Notes under the pieces: generated by a model
What the model was told of the DNA's origin: nothing
Database searches by the model: none
Seen by the model: only the letters and a program-made list of their open reading frames with translations
Made by a program: the position numbers and the translations under genes
In this document: one piece after another, positions 26,090 to 34,027 of the stretch
How the letters are laid out: each line of letters opens with the position of its first letter
Numbering within the stretch: position 1 is the first letter of the stretch
Origin: Oceanitalea stevensii
GTDB lineage: Bacteria; Actinomycetota; Actinomycetes; Actinomycetales; Actinomycetaceae
Direction of reading: 5' to 3'
Assembly (NCBI RefSeq): GCF_014837105.1
Contig: NZ_JACSPO010000011.1
Span: 30,907 to 94,906, forward strand
DNA length: 64,000 nt

Positions 26090-27120
26090 CACTGCAGCTC
26101 GAGCATCGCCGTGTTGAGGCCCGACCCCACCCCCAGGCACAGCACCCGGTCCCCCGGAGCGAGGGAGTCCGCCTGGGCGGCGAGGGTCATCGGCAGCGAC
26201 GCCGGGCCCACGTTGCCCCAGTAGCCGAAGGTGATCGGCACGCGGTCCTCGGGGAGGTCGATCGCGTCGATGACGGCCTTCGTGTACGGCGTGGAGATCT
26301 GGTGGGTGACGTAGCGGTCCATGTCGCCCCACTGGAAGCCCGCGCCGTTGTTCGCCTCGGCGAAGGCGGCGGTGACGAGCGGCAGACCGCCGTCGAGCAG
26401 GCCCTTGGTGTCGGTGAACATGCCGTCGAGGCTGCCCACGCACAGCTCGTGGTGCTCGGTGCCGGCGCGCGAGACGCCGCCGACGACGCGGTGGCCACCG
26501 GGGTGGAGGTCCGCGCGGCCGATGACGGCGGCCGCCGCACCACTGCCCAGGGTGAGGGAGGCGAACTCGCGACGGTAGTCCTCGCGGGTGACCTCGGGCC
26601 GGGCGAGGCGACGCAGGGTCGTCTCCTGGGTGCCGCGGGAGTCCTCGCTGTTGACGATGACGGCGTAGTCGATCTGCCCGGCGTCGATCATCGTCGCGGC
26701 GAGCATGATGCCGTTGACGAAGCCGAGGCAGGCGTTGGCGATGTCGAAGTTCACCGCCGAGGACGGCAGCGACAGCCCGTGGTGGATGCGCACGGCCACG
26801 GAGGGCTCGAGGTGGGTGCGCGTCACGGAGGTGTTGACGAGGAGCCCCACGCGGGCCGGGTCGACGCCGGCCTCGGCGAGCGCCTTGGCGCCGGCCTCGA
26901 TGGCCGCGTCGTCGAAGCGCGTGCCCGGCTCCCACCACCGCCGTTCCACGACCCCCGAGACCCGCTCGAGGAGGTTGTCGGGAAGACGCAGCCGCCGACG
27001 CGTCGGCGCCAGCTCCTCCTCGAAACGCGACGACGGCACCCGCACGGGGGCCTCGATGTGCGTGACAGCAAGGAGTGCCGCGTTGGAGTAGCGGAAGGTC
27101 GCGTTACCAGCGGGAGTCAC
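26086..27120 (-). CDS. oleA: OleA, acyl-CoA condensing thiolase
   Basis: Head-to-head condensing enzyme that joins two long-chain acyl-CoAs by non-decarboxylative Claisen condensation to a 2-alkyl-3-keto acid. The 344-residue thiolase-fold protein has the catalytic Cys131 in ANACLGFVNG, His273 in YVTHQIS, Asn303 in YWGNVGPASLP and Glu105 in THLEPS, the base region known in OleA. The GTG at 27120 is used; upstream there is only a weak ribosome binding site. First gene of the ole operon, reading into oleBC by stop/start overlap. Confidence 0.93.
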   Translation of the reverse strand: MTPAGNATFRYSNAALLAVTHIEAPVRVPSSRFEEELAPTRRRLRLPDNLLERVSGVVERRWWEPGTRFDDAAIEAGAKALAEAGVDPARVGLLVNTSVTRTHLEPSVAVRIHHGLSLPSSAVNFDIANACLGFVNGIMLAATMIDAGQIDYAVIVNSEDSRGTQETTLRRLARPEVTREDYRREFASLTLGSGAAAAVIGRADLHPGGHRVVGGVSRAGTEHHELCVGSLDGMFTDTKGLLDGGLPLVTAAFAEANNGAGFQWGDMDRYVTHQISTPYTKAVIDAIDLPEDRVPITFGYWGNVGPASLPMTLAAQADSLAPGDRVLCLGVGSGLNTAMLELQW

Positions 27121-27195
27121 CAGACGACTTTATCCGGAGCACGTCGAGGGGCGCACACCGGGGGGAGGCGCCCCGCCAGTGGGACGGCTCACCCC

Positions 27196-27789
27196 TCAGC
27201 GGCGCTCCTGCGCGCGGTCGAGGAAGTACTCGAGCCAGAAGCGGGCGAAGGCGACGAGCACGAAGGCGCCGAGCGGTCCGGTGGCGAGGAAGAACAGGCC
27301 GTAGAGGGTCCACTGACTCCCTCCCATGAAGGGGTTCCTCGCCATCCCGAAGGCACCGATCGCGCCGATGATCGCGACGATGAGCCCGAGCAGCGCGAGG
27401 ACGAGGACGGCGACGTAGACGATCCGTGCGAGGCCGGGAGTGATCCGGCGGGTGAAGCCGAGGTCGGCGAGCCCGCCGATGGCGGAGGGGCGCTGCTGCG
27501 GCTGGGGGTAGCCCTGGCCGAAGCCCTGCCCCGGCCCGGCCTGCTGCGCCGGGTAGCCCGGCGCGTGCCCCTGCTGCTGCGGGTGGCCGGACGGCTGCGG
27601 GTAGCCCTGCTGCTGCGGGTAGCCGGGATAGCCACCGGGCTGCGGCTGGCCGGGAGCCGGCTGGGCCGGCTGGCCGCCGGCCGGCTGGGCGCCGGGCGGC
27701 TGACCGCCGGGCGGCTGGGCGCCCCAGGGCGCGGGCGGCGGGGGAACCGGGCCGTCCTGCGGCGCGTGCTCGCTGTGCTGGTCGGACAT
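27196..27789 (-). CDS. Proline/glutamine-rich membrane protein, DUF4282-like
   Basis: The 197-residue protein has a long low-complexity N-terminus of about 105 residues built from PPG, QPQ and PGYPQQQGYPQ units. A cytoplasmic segment (LADLGFTRRITPGLARIVY) and two transmembrane helices (about residues 125-145 and 160-182) follow, ending in FARFWLEYFLDRAQERR. This C-terminal pattern is that of the DUF4282 family. ATG at 27789. Role unknown; the Pro/Gln-rich region may mediate protein contacts. Confidence 0.8.
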   Translation of the reverse strand: MSDQHSEHAPQDGPVPPPPAPWGAQPPGGQPPGAQPAGGQPAQPAPGQPQPGGYPGYPQQQGYPQPSGHPQQQGHAPGYPAQQAGPGQGFGQGYPQPQQRPSAIGGLADLGFTRRITPGLARIVYVAVLVLALLGLIVAIIGAIGAFGMARNPFMGGSQWTLYGLFFLATGPLGAFVLVAFARFWLEYFLDRAQERR

Positions 27790-27903
27790 CGTGGCCCCTG
27801 ACGTCGGCGGTGGAGACACCGCGAGCCTAGTGCCCGGTCCCCGGTTCCGGGCGAGGGGGCGTGGCAGCATGGGTCCACCCCGTCCGTACCCCTGGAGGTC
27901 CCT

Positions 27904-28620
27904 GTGCCCACGCCCCACATCGCCGCCGCCCCCGGCGACTTCGCCCCCGCCGTCCTCATGCCGGGCGACCCCCGGCGGGCGCAGCGCATCGCCGAGCAGC
28001 TCATGCCCGACGCGCGCCTCGTCAACGACGTGCGCGGCATGCTCGGCTACACCGGCACCGTGGACGGCAAGCCGCTGAGCGTCATGGGCTCGGGGATGGG
28101 CCAGCCCTCGGCGACCATCTACGCCACCGAGCTCTTCCGCGAGTACGGGGTCCAGCGCATCATCCGCGTCGGCACCGCCGGGGGCATCTCCCCGAAGGTC
28201 AAGGTCGGCGACGTGCTCGTGGGCCTGGGCGCCCACACCGACTCGGCGATGAACCAGCACCGCATCCCGGGGATCAACTTCTCCGCCGTCGCGTCCTTCG
28301 AGCTGGCCGAGGCAGCCGTGCGCGCCGCCCGTGAGCAGGGCATCGACCGCTACCACGTGGGCACGATCGTCTCCCGCGACCACTTCTACCTCAAGGTCCC
28401 CGGCCAGACCGAGGCGCTGGGGGCCTACGGGGTGCTCGGCGTCGAGATGGAGGCCGCGGCCCTCTACGGCGTGGCCGCCGAGCTCGGCCGCCAGGCGCTC
28501 ACCGTCCTCACCGTCTCCGACCACCTCCTCGACGGCTCCCAGGACATGAGCGCCGAGGAGCGCGAGACGACCTTCCAGGGCGCCCTCTCCCTCGCCGTCG
28601 CCGCCGCCCTGAGCGAGTAG
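27904..28620 (+). CDS. deoD: Purine nucleoside phosphorylase DeoD
   Basis: Trimeric-type/hexameric purine nucleoside phosphorylase of 238 residues, splitting purine nucleosides to base and (deoxy)ribose-1-phosphate in salvage. It carries MPGDPRRAQRIAE (phosphate site), RVGTAGGISPKVKVGD, VEMEAAALYGVAAELG (ribose and base site) and SDHLLDGSQDMSAEERETTF. The GTG at 27904 follows CTGGAGG. It stands alone, divergent from the DUF4282-like gene. Confidence 0.95.
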   Translation: MPTPHIAAAPGDFAPAVLMPGDPRRAQRIAEQLMPDARLVNDVRGMLGYTGTVDGKPLSVMGSGMGQPSATIYATELFREYGVQRIIRVGTAGGISPKVKVGDVLVGLGAHTDSAMNQHRIPGINFSAVASFELAEAAVRAAREQGIDRYHVGTIVSRDHFYLKVPGQTEALGAYGVLGVEMEAAALYGVAAELGRQALTVLTVSDHLLDGSQDMSAEERETTFQGALSLAVAAALSE

Positions 28621-28767
28621 CCCGGACGCCTCCCCCGCCGTCGCGCCTGGTCGGGTGACCGGCGCCGACGACGCCGTCCGTCCCCGACGCCGGAAATGCG
28701 ACGTCGGGGACGGGCAGGGCTCCTAGACTGGCTGGCACGACGGGCGGTGACAGGGACGGGGGGTCCT

Positions 28768-31700
28768 ATGTGCGCGACAGCCGGCGAGCCGGACGGTGCC
28801 GTGCGCGCGGTCCCCCGCGCCAGCACCGCCGCCCCGCAGGTCTCCGGCCTGCGCCGCCCCCAGCTGCTCCGGGCCCTGGACACCGTCGCCCGCGACCGGA
28901 TGGGGCTCGTCGTCGCCCCGCCCGGCACGGGCAAGACGACGCTGATGGCGCAGTGGGCCGCCGCCAGCGGCCTGCCCGTGGCCTGGTGCCGGCTCGACGC
29001 CGGGGCCACCCGCCGGCTCGTGCCCCTCCTGCACCGCGCCCTGGCCCCGCACCTCCCCCGCGACGACGCACCGGAGAGCCCCGAGCAGCTCGCGCTGACC
29101 CTGGAACGGCTGACCGGCCCGGTCCTCCTCGTCCTCGACGACCTCCACGTCCTCGCCGGCCAGCCCGCGGAGGCGGAGCTGGAGCAGGTGCTGCTCCTCG
29201 CGCCGCCGCAGCTGCGGGTGCTCATCGGCTCGCGGCGCATGCCCGGCTTCAACCTCGCCCGCAGCGAGCTCGCCGCCCTCGTCGTCCTCACCGGGGAGGA
29301 CCTGCGCTTCCGCACGTGGGAGGTGGAGACGCTCTTCCGGCAGGTCCACCGCGCCCCGCTGCCCCCGCACGACACCGCCGCGCTCACCCGGTACACCCAG
29401 GGCTGGGCCGCCGCCCTCCAGCTCTTCCACCTGTCCACCATCGGCAGCCAGCCCGCGGACCGGCACCGGGCCGTCCACGCGCTCGCCGGTCGCGCCCGCT
29501 ACGCGCAGGACTACCTCACCGCCCAGGTGCTCGCCGGCCTGCCGCCGGAGACCACCGCGTTCCTCGTGCGGACGTGCGTCTTCGACGCGCTCACCGCCGA
29601 CCGGTGCAACGCCCTCCTCGGCACGACCGACGCGCAGCGGACCCTGCGGGACCTCGTCACCCGCCAGGCCCTGACGACGACGACGGACGGCGGGGAGACC
29701 TTCAGCTACCACGAGGTGCTGCGCCGCCACCTCGAGACGGCGCTGCGCGAGGAGCTCGGTCCGGCGGGCACCGCCGAGTGGTACGTCCGCGCGGCGGCGA
29801 TCCTCGAGGAGGAGGGCGACCTCGTCGAGGCGCTGCGCGCGCGGGCCCGCGCCGAGGACTGGCCGGGCGTGCGCGCACTGCTCCACGAGTCCGGCGAGCG
29901 GGTGTTCGCCTCCCCGCACCAGGCCCGGTCACGCGACCAGACGTGGGCGGGCCTGCTGCCGGCCTGGCTCACCGCCTCCGACCCGTGGTGCTGCCTGGCC
30001 GACGCCCGCCGCCTCCTCGGGGACGGGCGTCTGGACGACGCCGCCGCGGCCGCCGAGCGCGCCCGCACCCAGTTCACCGACGCGATCGCCCAGAAGCTGT
30101 GCGACGAGCTCCGGGCCGACATCACCGCCTGGCGTGGCGGCCCGGTCCCGCCGCGGCCGCGCTGGCCCGACCTCCTCCTCGCCGCCACCCACCGCCACCC
30201 GCTCGACGTCGCCCGCCGAGCCGCCGCGGCCGAGGACCCGGCCGTCCGGGCGGTCGCGGGCTTCGCCCACCTCCTCGGCGGGGACCGCCGGGCGGGCAGC
30301 AGGGAGCTGCGCACCCTCGCGGAGCAGCCGGAGGGCACGGCCCCGGGCCTGGCCCTCGCCGCGCGCCTGGTCCTCGCGACACTCGGGACGATCGTCTCCG
30401 GTGGCGTGGGCAGACGCACGGAGGTGCGCGCCGGCCCCCTCAGCTCACCGCAGTCCTCGCCCTTCGACCAGATCTACCTCGATGCGGAGCACCACGGACT
30501 CACCTGGCTGGCCCGTCTCACCTCGGCGATCGCCGTCGCCGGGCACGGGGGCGACCGCCGTCCGATGGCCGCCGTCATCGGGGACCTCGATGCCCGCGGC
30601 GACCGGTGGGCGGCCGCGATCGTCGCCCTCGTGTGGTGCTTCATCCGGCTCCCGTCAGGGACGGTCGACTCCCGCACCCTGGACCAGCTGCGCCGCCGCC
30701 TGCGCGAGCTCGACGCCGGTGTCCTCGAGGCGTGGGTGAGCGCGATCGGCGCGCTGCTCGCCGCGGCGCAGCAGCTGCCAGACGCTGCCGAGCTGGCCCG
30801 CCAGGCGGAGGCGCACTCCCGGTCCGCCGGCGTCCCGGGCGCCTCAGCCATCGCCTACGCCGCCCTGGCCGCGGCACGGGCGGAGGACCGCGAGGAGCTC
30901 CTCACGCTCGCACGGACCACCGCCAGCACCACCGGCCTGGACTGCCGTCCGTGGGCCTGGCTGCCGGACATGTCCCCGTGGTCGCACGAGCCCGCCGGTC
31001 CCCGGCCCACCGCGCCGAGCCCCGACACCCCCGCGCCCCCCACGCCACCCTCGGCCGCCACTCCCCCGGCAGACCCCTCGACGAGCGGTCCCTCGGCGGC
31101 CAGCCCTCCCGAGCCGGGCTCACGTCCCGCCCCCGTCCTCACCGTCCGCTGCTTCGGGGAGCTCCAGCTGCTCGTCGACGGCCGGGTGCCCGACCTCAGC
31201 GGGATCCGTCCCCGCGCCCGGACGGTGCTGCGCTTCCTCGCCGTCCACGCCGGGCGCCCGGTCCACCGCGAGCTCATCGCCGACGCCCTGTGGGGCGAGC
31301 TCGACCCGGCGGCGGCGATGCACAACCTCCAGGTGAGCGTCTCGAGCCTGCGCGCGGCGCTCGAGCCGGGCGTGCCCGGCCGGCACAGCCGGATCGTCGT
31401 CCGGGACGGCGAGTCCTACATGCTCGCCCTGGGCCCGGGCTCCACGAGTGACGTCGTCGAGGTCGACGAGGCGCTGTCCGCGGCCGCGAGGGCCGCCCGC
31501 CGCGGCGACGTCACGGGCCAGCGCGCCGCGCTCAACGCGGTGCTCGCCGTGTACGCGGGGGACGTCCTGCCCGAGGAGGGCCCCGCGGACTGGCTCGTGC
31601 CCACCCGCGAGCGCTACCGCACCCGGGTGGCGGAGGCCGCCGCCCTGCTCGCCGAGCTGGCCCTCACCGCGGGCGACCACGCCGAGGCGGTGCGCGCGGC

Positions 31701-31854
31701 ACAGCGCAGCGTCGACATCGACGAGTACCGCGACGACGCCTGGCGCACCCTCGTCGCCGCGCTCCGGGCCGCCGGCGAGCCGGCCGCCGCCGAGCGCGCC
31801 GCCCGCTCCTACTCGCAGGTGCTCCGCGAGCTCGGCGTGGCCGAGGACCCCTAG
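28768..31854 (+). CDS. Large MalT/AfsR-like regulator with BTAD domain
   Basis: Transcriptional activator of 1028 residues. The N-terminus is a STAND-type ATPase with Walker A APPGTGKTTLM (about residues 50-60) and Walker B LLVLDDLHVLAG, followed by helical TPR-like repeats as in MalT. After a Pro/Ser-rich linker (about 755-785) comes an OmpR-type winged helix (VRCFGELQLLVDGRVPDLSG) and a BTAD domain (ARRGDVTGQRAALNAVLAVY onward), the AfsR/SARP-type arrangement but with domain order reversed. It converges with the last eCIS gene, overlapping by stop codons (CTAG), so it may be the locus regulator (inference). Confidence 0.88.
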   Translation: MCATAGEPDGAVRAVPRASTAAPQVSGLRRPQLLRALDTVARDRMGLVVAPPGTGKTTLMAQWAAASGLPVAWCRLDAGATRRLVPLLHRALAPHLPRDDAPESPEQLALTLERLTGPVLLVLDDLHVLAGQPAEAELEQVLLLAPPQLRVLIGSRRMPGFNLARSELAALVVLTGEDLRFRTWEVETLFRQVHRAPLPPHDTAALTRYTQGWAAALQLFHLSTIGSQPADRHRAVHALAGRARYAQDYLTAQVLAGLPPETTAFLVRTCVFDALTADRCNALLGTTDAQRTLRDLVTRQALTTTTDGGETFSYHEVLRRHLETALREELGPAGTAEWYVRAAAILEEEGDLVEALRARARAEDWPGVRALLHESGERVFASPHQARSRDQTWAGLLPAWLTASDPWCCLADARRLLGDGRLDDAAAAAERARTQFTDAIAQKLCDELRADITAWRGGPVPPRPRWPDLLLAATHRHPLDVARRAAAAEDPAVRAVAGFAHLLGGDRRAGSRELRTLAEQPEGTAPGLALAARLVLATLGTIVSGGVGRRTEVRAGPLSSPQSSPFDQIYLDAEHHGLTWLARLTSAIAVAGHGGDRRPMAAVIGDLDARGDRWAAAIVALVWCFIRLPSGTVDSRTLDQLRRRLRELDAGVLEAWVSAIGALLAAAQQLPDAAELARQAEAHSRSAGVPGASAIAYAALAAARAEDREELLTLARTTASTTGLDCRPWAWLPDMSPWSHEPAGPRPTAPSPDTPAPPTPPSAATPPADPSTSGPSAASPPEPGSRPAPVLTVRCFGELQLLVDGRVPDLSGIRPRARTVLRFLAVHAGRPVHRELIADALWGELDPAAAMHNLQVSVSSLRAALEPGVPGRHSRIVVRDGESYMLALGPGSTSDVVEVDEALSAAARAARRGDVTGQRAALNAVLAVYAGDVLPEEGPADWLVPTRERYRTRVAEAAALLAELALTAGDHAEAVRAAQRSVDIDEYRDDAWRTLVAALRAAGEPAAAERAARSYSQVLRELGVAEDP

Positions 31855-33485
31855 CCCCGCCCCCGGAGCTCCACCTCCGCGAGCGCGACCGGCGCCCCCA
31901 GCTCCTCCCCGTACACGGAGAGGATCGTGAGGCGGACCTGTTCGACGTCGCTGATCCCCACCGACACCGGCTGCGGCTCCCCGGTGTCGGTGAGCTCGAC
32001 GTCCTGGACCTCCTCGCCCTCCGACGTCGTCATGGTCAGCCGCACGCCGCGAGGGCGCGCCTCCAGCAGCCGCTGCTCCTCCTCCCCGCCGTTGCCGGCG
32101 ATGACGAGCACGGTGACGACGCGCGCCGGTTCGGACAGGACGAGATCGACCCACTCCCCGACGCCGTTGCCCTCCGGGGCCCACGAGCGGTCGAGGATCC
32201 CGTCGCGCACCTGAGCCGCGGGACGGTCCTCGCGTGCGCTCGAGGCCGTCACCTCGGCAGGGTTGATGGGCTTGTCGCCCGCCAGCCTGTCGACGACGGC
32301 GGCGTAGGCGCCGGCGAGGGAGTCGCGGGCGTACCAGGCACCTGCGCCGAGCAGCCCGAGGATGACGATGGTGACGACGAGCCCCGTCGGGAACCGCCGA
32401 CGACGGCGCGCACGGGGCCGCGTCCCCGCCGCCGGGCCCCCGCGGGGCTCGGGCCGCAGCAGACGCTGCCACCACGAGCGCTGCGGCTGGACCGGGGCGT
32501 CGGTGAGGTCCGCGCCGCACCGGCGGCAGAAGTGCCGATGCGGCGCGTTGCCCGCCCCGCATGCGCCGCAGACGAGCTCGCCCGGGCGCGGGGGTGGCTC
32601 CTCCTCCTCGGCGCGGGGCACCGGGCGGCGCTGCACGGGCGCGCCGGGCTTGCGCGCCGCGGGCTGGAGCGGGGCCGGCCGGCCCGGCTTGGTGGGGCTG
32701 GGCTGCGCGGCGGCGGGCGCCTCTGCGCCGTCGACCGCCGGTGCCGACGCCACCTGCTCGCGCGGCTCCGCCGACGGTGGTGCCGCGGCGGCAGCGGCGC
32801 CCGCCCCCGCGGCGCCGGTGGCCGCCCGGGCGGTGCCAGCCCCTCGAGCGGCCTCGGTGCCCTCGCGGGCCGCGGCAGCCGCCGCCTGGGCGAGCGGACC
32901 GCCCCCGGCCGCCCGGCCCGCCTGGTCGGCGGCCGCCCGCCCGGGTGCCTGCGTGACACCGTGTGCCTGGGACCGGGCGCGGGACGCGGTGCTGCTCGCG
33001 TTCGACAGCGCCCCGCCCGTGGCCTGGTCGGCGGCCCGGCGCGCGGCCCGCGCCGCCCGTCCGCCAAGCCCACCGAGCGCGCCCGCGCCGGCTGCGGGAA
33101 CCGCGGCCGGCGCCGGGGCGCCATCCGGTGCGGAGGCGGGGGCCGGCTCCTCGACCGGTGCCGGGGTGGGCGGGCGCCCGTCCGCCGGCGCCGGCTCGTC
33201 GGTCGCCGCGGGGCCCGCGCCGGTCGCCGCGAGCCGCGCGGGCTCGGCGTCACCGCCCCCATAGGTGTCTCCTGCGGCCGGCTCGTGCGCGCCGTCGTCG
33301 GCTCGCGCGGCCGGCCCCCCGCTGCCGCCGTCGCCTCCCGCGACCGCGCCGGTGCCGGCGGCGCCGGTCCCCGCGCCGGTGGCGACCGCGGCCTGCGTCT
33401 CCTCCCACTCGAGGTACGTGCCGCAGCTGCCGCAGAACAGCTCGCCGTCCTCGTTGCGGCCTCCGCACTCAGGACATGTCTGCAT
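31851..33485 (-). CDS. eCIS-locus zinc-ribbon, membrane, discoidin-like protein
   Basis: The 544-residue protein has four parts: an N-terminal zinc ribbon (CPECGGRNEDGELFCGSCG), a long Ala/Pro/Gly-rich disordered region, a second zinc ribbon (CGACGAGNAPHRHFCRRCG) and a transmembrane helix (LVVTIVILGLLGAGAWYA). The outer C-terminal domain resembles F5/8-type or NADase-type glycan-binding modules (DRSWAPEGNGVGEWVDLVL onward). It begins inside the end of the tail protein I gene (17-base overlap), so it belongs to the eCIS operon. Its layout suggests a link between the injection particle and the membrane or cell wall (inference). It contains APVQRRPVPR, a VQR motif shared with other eCIS proteins here. 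Confidence 0.8.
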   Translation of the reverse strand: MQTCPECGGRNEDGELFCGSCGTYLEWEETQAAVATGAGTGAAGTGAVAGGDGGSGGPAARADDGAHEPAAGDTYGGGDAEPARLAATGAGPAATDEPAPADGRPPTPAPVEEPAPASAPDGAPAPAAVPAAGAGALGGLGGRAARAARRAADQATGGALSNASSTASRARSQAHGVTQAPGRAAADQAGRAAGGGPLAQAAAAAAREGTEAARGAGTARAATGAAGAGAAAAAAPPSAEPREQVASAPAVDGAEAPAAAQPSPTKPGRPAPLQPAARKPGAPVQRRPVPRAEEEEPPPRPGELVCGACGAGNAPHRHFCRRCGADLTDAPVQPQRSWWQRLLRPEPRGGPAAGTRPRARRRRRFPTGLVVTIVILGLLGAGAWYARDSLAGAYAAVVDRLAGDKPINPAEVTASSAREDRPAAQVRDGILDRSWAPEGNGVGEWVDLVLSEPARVVTVLVIAGNGGEEEQRLLEARPRGVRLTMTTSEGEEVQDVELTDTGEPQPVSVGISDVEQVRLTILSVYGEELGAPVALAEVELRGRG

Positions 33486-34026
33486 CGGAGTCCTCCACGA
33501 CGTCGATGGTGTGGGCCACGTGAGCCGGCTTGACGGTGGTGACCACCCGCTCGAGGCGGGTGCGGTCCACGGCCCCCGGGTCGCGCACGTGCACGACCAC
33601 CCGCAGCATCGGCTCCGGGGAGCCCGGGAGGACGGCGCCCGGCTGCACCGACCAGCTGCTCGCGCCGTTCTCCTCCACCTCGACCCGCCCGCCGACGACG
33701 AGCCGCACGGCGTCGACGATGCCCGCCGGGGTCCCGCGGACGCGGTGGATGGCGGCGGCACCGGCGACGATCTCGCGGCGCCGCTCCACCGACCACGTGT
33801 CGTCCACCTCGATCCCCACCCACTCCGCGAGCCAGTCGAGGAAGTCGGGTGGGGCGAGCTCGGGGTCGACGTAGCAGGCGAGGGTGTCGAGGGTGAGGAA
33901 GAGCGGTGCGAACGCCGCGTCGAAGGCCTGGACGAAGCGCTGGATGAACTCGTCCTCCTGGTAGACGGCCGGCAGCCGGTGCGCCACGGGCGCGACGCTG
34001 GGCAGGTGGGGGACGGTGCCGCGCAC
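33469..34026 (-). CDS. Tail protein I-like baseplate component (Afp12-like)
   Basis: The 185-residue protein matches the phage P2 tail protein I family used in eCIS baseplates: HRLPAVYQEDEFIQRFVQAF, FAPLFLTLDTLACYVDPELA, PPDFLDWLAEWVGI and RRREIVAGAAAIHRVRGTPA, GIVDAVRLVVG. It forms baseplate wedges with the J protein. GTG at 34026 lies one base after the baseplate J stop, so translation is coupled. The C-terminal strand-rich region (LRVVVHVRDPGAVDRTRLER) is usual. Confidence 0.88.
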   Translation of the reverse strand: MRGTVPHLPSVAPVAHRLPAVYQEDEFIQRFVQAFDAAFAPLFLTLDTLACYVDPELAPPDFLDWLAEWVGIEVDDTWSVERRREIVAGAAAIHRVRGTPAGIVDAVRLVVGGRVEVEENGASSWSVQPGAVLPGSPEPMLRVVVHVRDPGAVDRTRLERVVTTVKPAHVAHTIDVVEDSDADMS

Positions 34027-34027
34027 G

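Noticed and set aside
23660..26224. 854-residue plus-strand open frame opposite oleBC
   Set aside because: Antisense to a well-supported enzyme fusion; low-complexity Gly/Asp/Arg sequence only.
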